Shown: one piece after another, positions 12,783 through 13,855 of the stretch
Position numbering within the stretch: position 1 is the stretch's first letter
How the letters are laid out: each line of letters starts with the position of its first letter
Source of the DNA: Caldilineaceae bacterium
Lineage (GTDB): Bacteria > Chloroflexota > Anaerolineae > Caldilineales > Caldilineaceae
NCBI GenBank assembly: GCA_020634755.1
Contig: JACKBC010000077.1
Span: 1 to 13,855 of the forward strand
Reading direction: 5' to 3'
Length of the DNA stretch: 13,855 nt
Position numbers and translations under genes: made by a program
The notes under the pieces: generated by a model
What the model saw: only the letters and a program-made list of their open reading frames with translations
Database searches by the model: none
Told to the model about the DNA's origin: nothing

Positions 12783-12812
12783 CAGTTCACGCACTACGCA
12801 ATACAAAAAAAT
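12783..12812 (+). repeat. Dispersed repeat copy 4 of the 3' cluster
   Basis: It contains CACGCACTACGCAATAC and then an A-run, 76 bases after copy 3. It ends 16 bases before the SD of the nucleoside hydrolase gene, so it lies in that gene's leader or promoter. Confidence 0.75.
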
Positions 12813-12827
12813 ACACTTGCAAAACCT

Positions 12828-12831
12828 GGAG
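12828..12831 (+). promoter_or_regulatory. Shine-Dalgarno GGAG fixing the ATG at 12838
   Basis: GGAG followed by six bases and ATG. It separates the true start from an upstream in-frame TTG at 12676 that has no SD. Confidence 0.75.
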
Positions 12832-12837
12832 ATTCCC

Positions 12838-13776
12838 ATGAACTTCCCACAACTTCCCGAATCGACGCGTCTGTCGCGCTTGCAGCCCCCCAGCGGTCGC
12901 GTGCGCATGGTGATGGATACGGACACCTACAACGAAGTGGACGATCAGTTTGCCATTGCGCATGCGCTCCTGTCGCCACAAAATATGACGGTGGAGGCGT
13001 TTTACGCCGCGCCCTATTTTAACAATCGCTCCAGCGGGCCGGCAGACGGCATGGAAAAAAGCTATGCCGAAATCTTGCGCCTATTGGAACTGATACGACA
13101 AGCGCCCAATGGCCCAGATTATAACGGTCCCGTCTTGCGCGGCTCGGTCGATTATCTCAATGCCGACTTTAAACCGCAGGAAAATGACGCCGTGCGCGAT
13201 CTGGTGAGCCGCGCTTTGGCCGCGCCGGATGATGATCCGCTTTATGTGGTGGCGATTGGGGCAATTACCAACGTGGCGTCGGCAATCCTATTGGAGCCGA
13301 AAATTATTGAGCACATTGTGGTCGTCTGGCTGGGTGGACATGCGCTGCACTGGCCGCACACGCGCGAATTCAACTTAAAGCAGGATGTGCGGGCGGCCCA
13401 GGTGCTGGTTGATTGCGGCGCGCCGCTGGTGCTGCTGCCCTGTATGGGCGTGGTCAGCCACCTGCACACCACCATTCCCGAACTGGATGCGCATGTCGCC
13501 GGGCGCAGCGCACTGGGCGACTATTTGGTGGATATTGTCAAGGGCTATCACGAAGATCATACCGGTTGGTCCAAGCAGATATGGGATGTGGCGGCCACGG
13601 CCTATCTGGTCAATCCGTCATGGACGCCTTCAGTGCTCGAGCACAGCCCAATTGTGACCGACCAGGTGACGTGGAGCCGCAATGCGGGCCGGCACCTGAT
13701 CCGCTATGTACATCACATTGAGCGCGACCCGATCTTTCGCGATCTGTTTGCCAAGCTGGCCATGTTGGGGGGATAA
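12838..13776 (+). CDS. Nucleoside hydrolase-family protein, variant active site
   Basis: A 312-residue protein with the inosine-uridine nucleoside hydrolase fold; the family cleaves the N-ribosidic bond with a Ca2+-held water. Visible motifs: MVMDTDTYNEVDDQFAIAHAL (24-44 region) with Asp27, Asp29, Asp35 and Asp36; VVAIGAITNVASAI (137-150), the GPLTNxA motif; VVVWLGG (161-167); REFNLKQDVRAAQVLV (176-191), where Glu177 and Asn179 match ribose-binding residues; and QIWDVAATAYLVNP (247-260), where Asp250 matches the last Ca2+ ligand. Two things differ from canonical enzymes: the DxDxGxDD loop is two residues longer, and the histidine before the last aspartate is a tryptophan. The histidine-bearing loop after the first third is also very short. 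The substrate may not be a standard nucleoside. Start ATG 12838 has a good SD. It follows a repeat cluster and ends 79 bp before the window edge. Confidence 0.87.
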   Translation: MNFPQLPESTRLSRLQPPSGRVRMVMDTDTYNEVDDQFAIAHALLSPQNMTVEAFYAAPYFNNRSSGPADGMEKSYAEILRLLELIRQAPNGPDYNGPVLRGSVDYLNADFKPQENDAVRDLVSRALAAPDDDPLYVVAIGAITNVASAILLEPKIIEHIVVVWLGGHALHWPHTREFNLKQDVRAAQVLVDCGAPLVLLPCMGVVSHLHTTIPELDAHVAGRSALGDYLVDIVKGYHEDHTGWSKQIWDVAATAYLVNPSWTPSVLEHSPIVTDQVTWSRNAGRHLIRYVHHIERDPIFRDLFAKLAMLGG

Positions 13777-13855
13777 AACAGCCACGATACAGACTGCGGT
13801 TGTGCAACGCACAGAGCCATCATAGAGCCTAAATTACGCAAATCATAAGAGAAGC

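Larger units (their letters stand above)
12530..12837. other. Repeat-filled 308-bp region before the nucleoside hydrolase
   Basis: No gene is supported here. It contains two minus-orientation and two plus-orientation copies of a degenerate repeat, plus the SD of the next gene. A frame open through it from a TTG at 12676 translates repeat sequence and is not taken as coding. I see no convincing promoter for the downstream gene. Confidence 0.65.

Noticed and set aside
12676..12837. N-terminal extension of the nucleoside hydrolase from a TTG start
   Set aside because: It translates the dispersed repeat, has no SD, and the added residues do not resemble the family; ATG 12838 has a well-spaced GGAG.
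13801..13813. TGTGC-AAC-GCACA hairpin after the nucleoside hydrolase
   Set aside because: Only a five-bp stem and no U-tract; too weak to call a terminator.

Overview
The window carries twelve protein-coding genes, the first cut by the left edge, and no RNA gene, CRISPR array, transposase or phage gene that I can see. It is moderately GC-rich, densely packed, and uses the standard code with ATG and GTG starts. The family mix (DUF4377/META lipoprotein, DUF2891 protein, F420/flavin luciferase-like oxidoreductase, a long Gfo/Idh protein with extra cysteines, a lysine-type 6-phosphofructokinase) and the degenerate intergenic repeats suggest a Chloroflexota bacterium of the Anaerolineae/Caldilineae type. 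That placement is an inference from pattern memory, not a search result.

Layout. Positions 1-1718 (+): a partial nucleotidyltransferase overlapping by 4 bp an NAD-dependent epimerase, followed by an 8-bp G-rich tandem repeat. Positions 1903-4243 (-): a CYTH-domain protein and, upstream of it, a 523-residue lipoprotein with DUF4377 and two META domains. Positions 4244-4605: non-coding, with a leader hairpin and a large palindrome. Positions 4606-5564: a divergent pair, VOC/glyoxalase-like (-) and GNAT acetyltransferase (+). Positions 5673-9070 (+): a tight three-gene unit of Gfo/Idh oxidoreductase, LLM-class oxidoreductase and 6-phosphofructokinase. Positions 9090-10112 (-): a DUF2891 protein converging on the phosphofructokinase. 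Positions 10113-10358: a divergent intergenic region holding a 17-nt inverted repeat, two palindromes and a consensus -10 box. Positions 10359-12529 (+): an M20 amidohydrolase and an EamA transporter. Positions 12530-12837: a repeat cluster. Positions 12838-13776 (+): a variant nucleoside hydrolase.

How the genes may work together. The Gfo/Idh-LLM-PFK run looks co-transcribed and translationally coupled, and joins two redox enzymes to a sugar-phosphate kinase; its substrate is not visible from sequence. The amidohydrolase and the transporter after it may form a deacylation and export or uptake pair. The rest reads as ordinary accessory metabolism.

Most worth a second look: (i) a dispersed intergenic repeat family (core TGCGTAYTGCGTGTACYGG and its complement) present in two intergenic regions in inverted arrangement; (ii) the nucleoside hydrolase, with an enlarged metal loop and no clear active-site histidines; (iii) the phosphofructokinase, with Gly-Gly at the donor-specificity positions, Lys in the PKTIDND motif and a lysine-rich insert; (iv) the five-cysteine insert in the Gfo/Idh enzyme. 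I found no clear, wholly new multi-gene defence or mobile system.
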